A stretch of 64,000 bases of DNA from Paraburkholderia metrosideri (GTDB taxonomy: Bacteria > Pseudomonadota > Gammaproteobacteria > Burkholderiales > Burkholderiaceae): assembly GCF_904848625.1 (NCBI RefSeq), contig NZ_CAJHCP010000011.1, positions 124,001 to 188,000 of the forward strand, given 5' to 3'. The translations under genes were made by a program, and so were the position numbers. Positions 63,096 through 64,000 of this stretch are shown here, in pieces. Below the pieces are notes generated by a model. That model was not told the DNA's origin. It was given only the letters and a program-made list of their open reading frames with translations, and searched no databases. Every line of letters begins with the position of its first letter. The stretch's first letter is position 1.

Positions 63096-63944
63096 TTGGC
63101 GAGAACGAAAGAGACGCGTGCGAATGCCGCGCCTGGCGCCGGAACGATTTTCGCGTTGCGCGCCATCGGTCTCGTGCTCCTTGCCCGCTGGCTTTTTTCG
63201 ATGGCGCAAATGGGTCTGACTGCGTCGTTGTCGGCGATGGTGTCGTCGCCCTGGGCATGCGTCAACCTGGTTTTTCTGTTCCTGCTGATCTTCCTGCCGG
63301 GCGCGCGCGCCTTGGCCGAGCGTCCGTACCACCCGCTGCCGCAATGGCTGCGTCAGGCGGTGCGTCTGTTTGCTTTCCTCGGATTCCTGTTTGCGGTGTG
63401 GTCGGTCGGTGCGTTTGTCGCGAGCGCCGGTTGGCGGCGTGCCGCGCAAGCCGTTGCGGCAACCAATGGCTGGCTGATCGCGGCGCCGGTGTTGTACGCC
63501 GCGGTGATGTGGATCTGCCGGCCGCGTCCTCTCTGGCGGACCAATATTGCCGCGCGCCGTTTTGCGATCGGCCGATACGCGGTCTCACTCGATCCGGTCA
63601 CGCGTACGGTGATCGTGTGGGCCGAGCGTCGTAAGGTAGGGCAGTACGACGCACGCGAACTGTCCGTGCGCTGGGCCGCCGGGCAGGACCTGCGCGCAAC
63701 GCCGACGCCTGCACCCGCAGTCGCGTTCGGCACGGCTGGCGATCCGTCCGCGGTGCCGCTTCATTCGGCGCCTACTCCCGCGCTGACGCGTGGCGCTTTC
63801 GCGCGTCGTCCGAAGGTCGAGTTGCTGTGGGATTCGCCTGCAGCGGCGGGCCACAACCGGCAAACCGTGTTTCGCGCCGCGTTGATGACTGAAGGCGATC
63901 GGGTCGCGGCCCGGGCGCTCGACACGACCTTGCAGCAGGTCTGA
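63096..63944 (+). CDS. Membrane protein of unknown function
   Basis: A 282-residue protein with about four membrane segments in its first half (residues about 14-35, 45-70, 90-115 and 125-145) and a soluble, Ala/Pro/Thr-rich second half. TTG at 63096 was chosen as start because a perfect AGGAGG ends five bases before it; ATG at 63045 in the same frame would add 17 residues but has no ribosome binding site. The segment SLDPVTRTVIVWAERRKVGQYDARELSVRWA resembles a small cytosolic domain in two parts. I do not recognise the family. Confidence 0.7.
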   Translation: MARTKETRANAAPGAGTIFALRAIGLVLLARWLFSMAQMGLTASLSAMVSSPWACVNLVFLFLLIFLPGARALAERPYHPLPQWLRQAVRLFAFLGFLFAVWSVGAFVASAGWRRAAQAVAATNGWLIAAPVLYAAVMWICRPRPLWRTNIAARRFAIGRYAVSLDPVTRTVIVWAERRKVGQYDARELSVRWAAGQDLRATPTPAPAVAFGTAGDPSAVPLHSAPTPALTRGAFARRPKVELLWDSPAAAGHNRQTVFRAALMTEGDRVAARALDTTLQQV

Positions 63945-64000
63945 ATCTGCGTGCTTTGTGCTGTCGGTCACACCTTGTGCCCAACACGCGCGTCTTAAAT

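Overview
The window looks like a chromosomal segment of a beta-proteobacterium of the order Burkholderiales, most likely Burkholderia or Paraburkholderia. The grounds are the high GC content, the protein sequences (long RNase E and RNase III with disordered tails, EF-P with Arg32 beside its rhamnosyltransferase EarP) and the gene order plsX-fabH-fabD-fabG-acpP-fabF-rpoE-rseA-rseB-degP-lepA-lepB-rnc-era-recO-pdxJ-acpS-nagZ. Species is not decidable by eye. No prophage, insertion sequence, CRISPR array or toxin island was seen; this is core genome.

Layout. 1-2600 (mostly minus): the start of an AzlC-like permease gene, an AraC regulator, creA, two tRNA-Asn genes with their own promoter and terminators, and fdxA. 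2866-8907 (plus): pncB, a lone lutC-like gene, a CitMHS/NhaD-type permease, a D-2-hydroxyacid dehydrogenase and rmuC. 8945-16510 (minus): a GNAT acetyltransferase, a small membrane protein, the molybdenum-cofactor genes moeA, mobA, moaA, then rne with a long leader. 17240-20348 (plus): rluC, a HAD phosphatase, a Rieske protein and sppA in an overlapping run. 20460-21793 (minus): a tetrapyrrole-methylase-family methyltransferase and a YceF-type Maf protein. 22071-29002 (plus): yceD, rpmF and the fatty-acid/phospholipid genes plsX, fabH, fabD, fabG, acpP, fabF. 29017-42234 (plus): a YgfX-like membrane protein, the sigma-E envelope-stress operon, then lepA, lepB, rnc, era, recO, pdxJ, acpS, nagZ.

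42357-46738 (minus): an orphan NtrC-like response regulator with an altered GAFTGA loop, a CsbD-like protein, efp and earP. 47075-50870 (plus): uvrC, pgsA, two tRNA-Gly and one tRNA-Cys, the same order as uvrC-pgsA-glyW-cysT in Escherichia coli. 51103-54138 (plus): a small membrane protein, a TraB/GumN protein, a GAF-GGDEF diguanylate cyclase and an ElaA-type acetyltransferase. 54365-56341 (minus): a copper-delivery set for cytochrome oxidase (CtaG-like, PCu(A)C, SCO1). 56813-59114 (plus): trehalose synthesis otsB-otsA. 59243-61129 (minus): an ABC exporter. 61785-63944 (plus): a family-4 glycosyltransferase and an unknown membrane protein.

Together the genes couple lipid synthesis (plsX, fab genes, acpS, pgsA), envelope quality control (rpoE-rseAB-degP, lepB, sppA, nagZ), RNA processing and translation (rne, rnc, era, lepA, efp/earP, rluC, rpmF, tRNAs) and stress protection (otsAB, uvrC, recO, rmuC). 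I found no clearly new multi-gene system. The points most worth a second look are local: competing hairpins before fabF, an intrinsic terminator inside the start of the next gene, CTGTAAC repeats before rpoE, the GAFNGA regulator, and low-complexity insertions in UvrC, RNase III, RNase E and an acetyltransferase.
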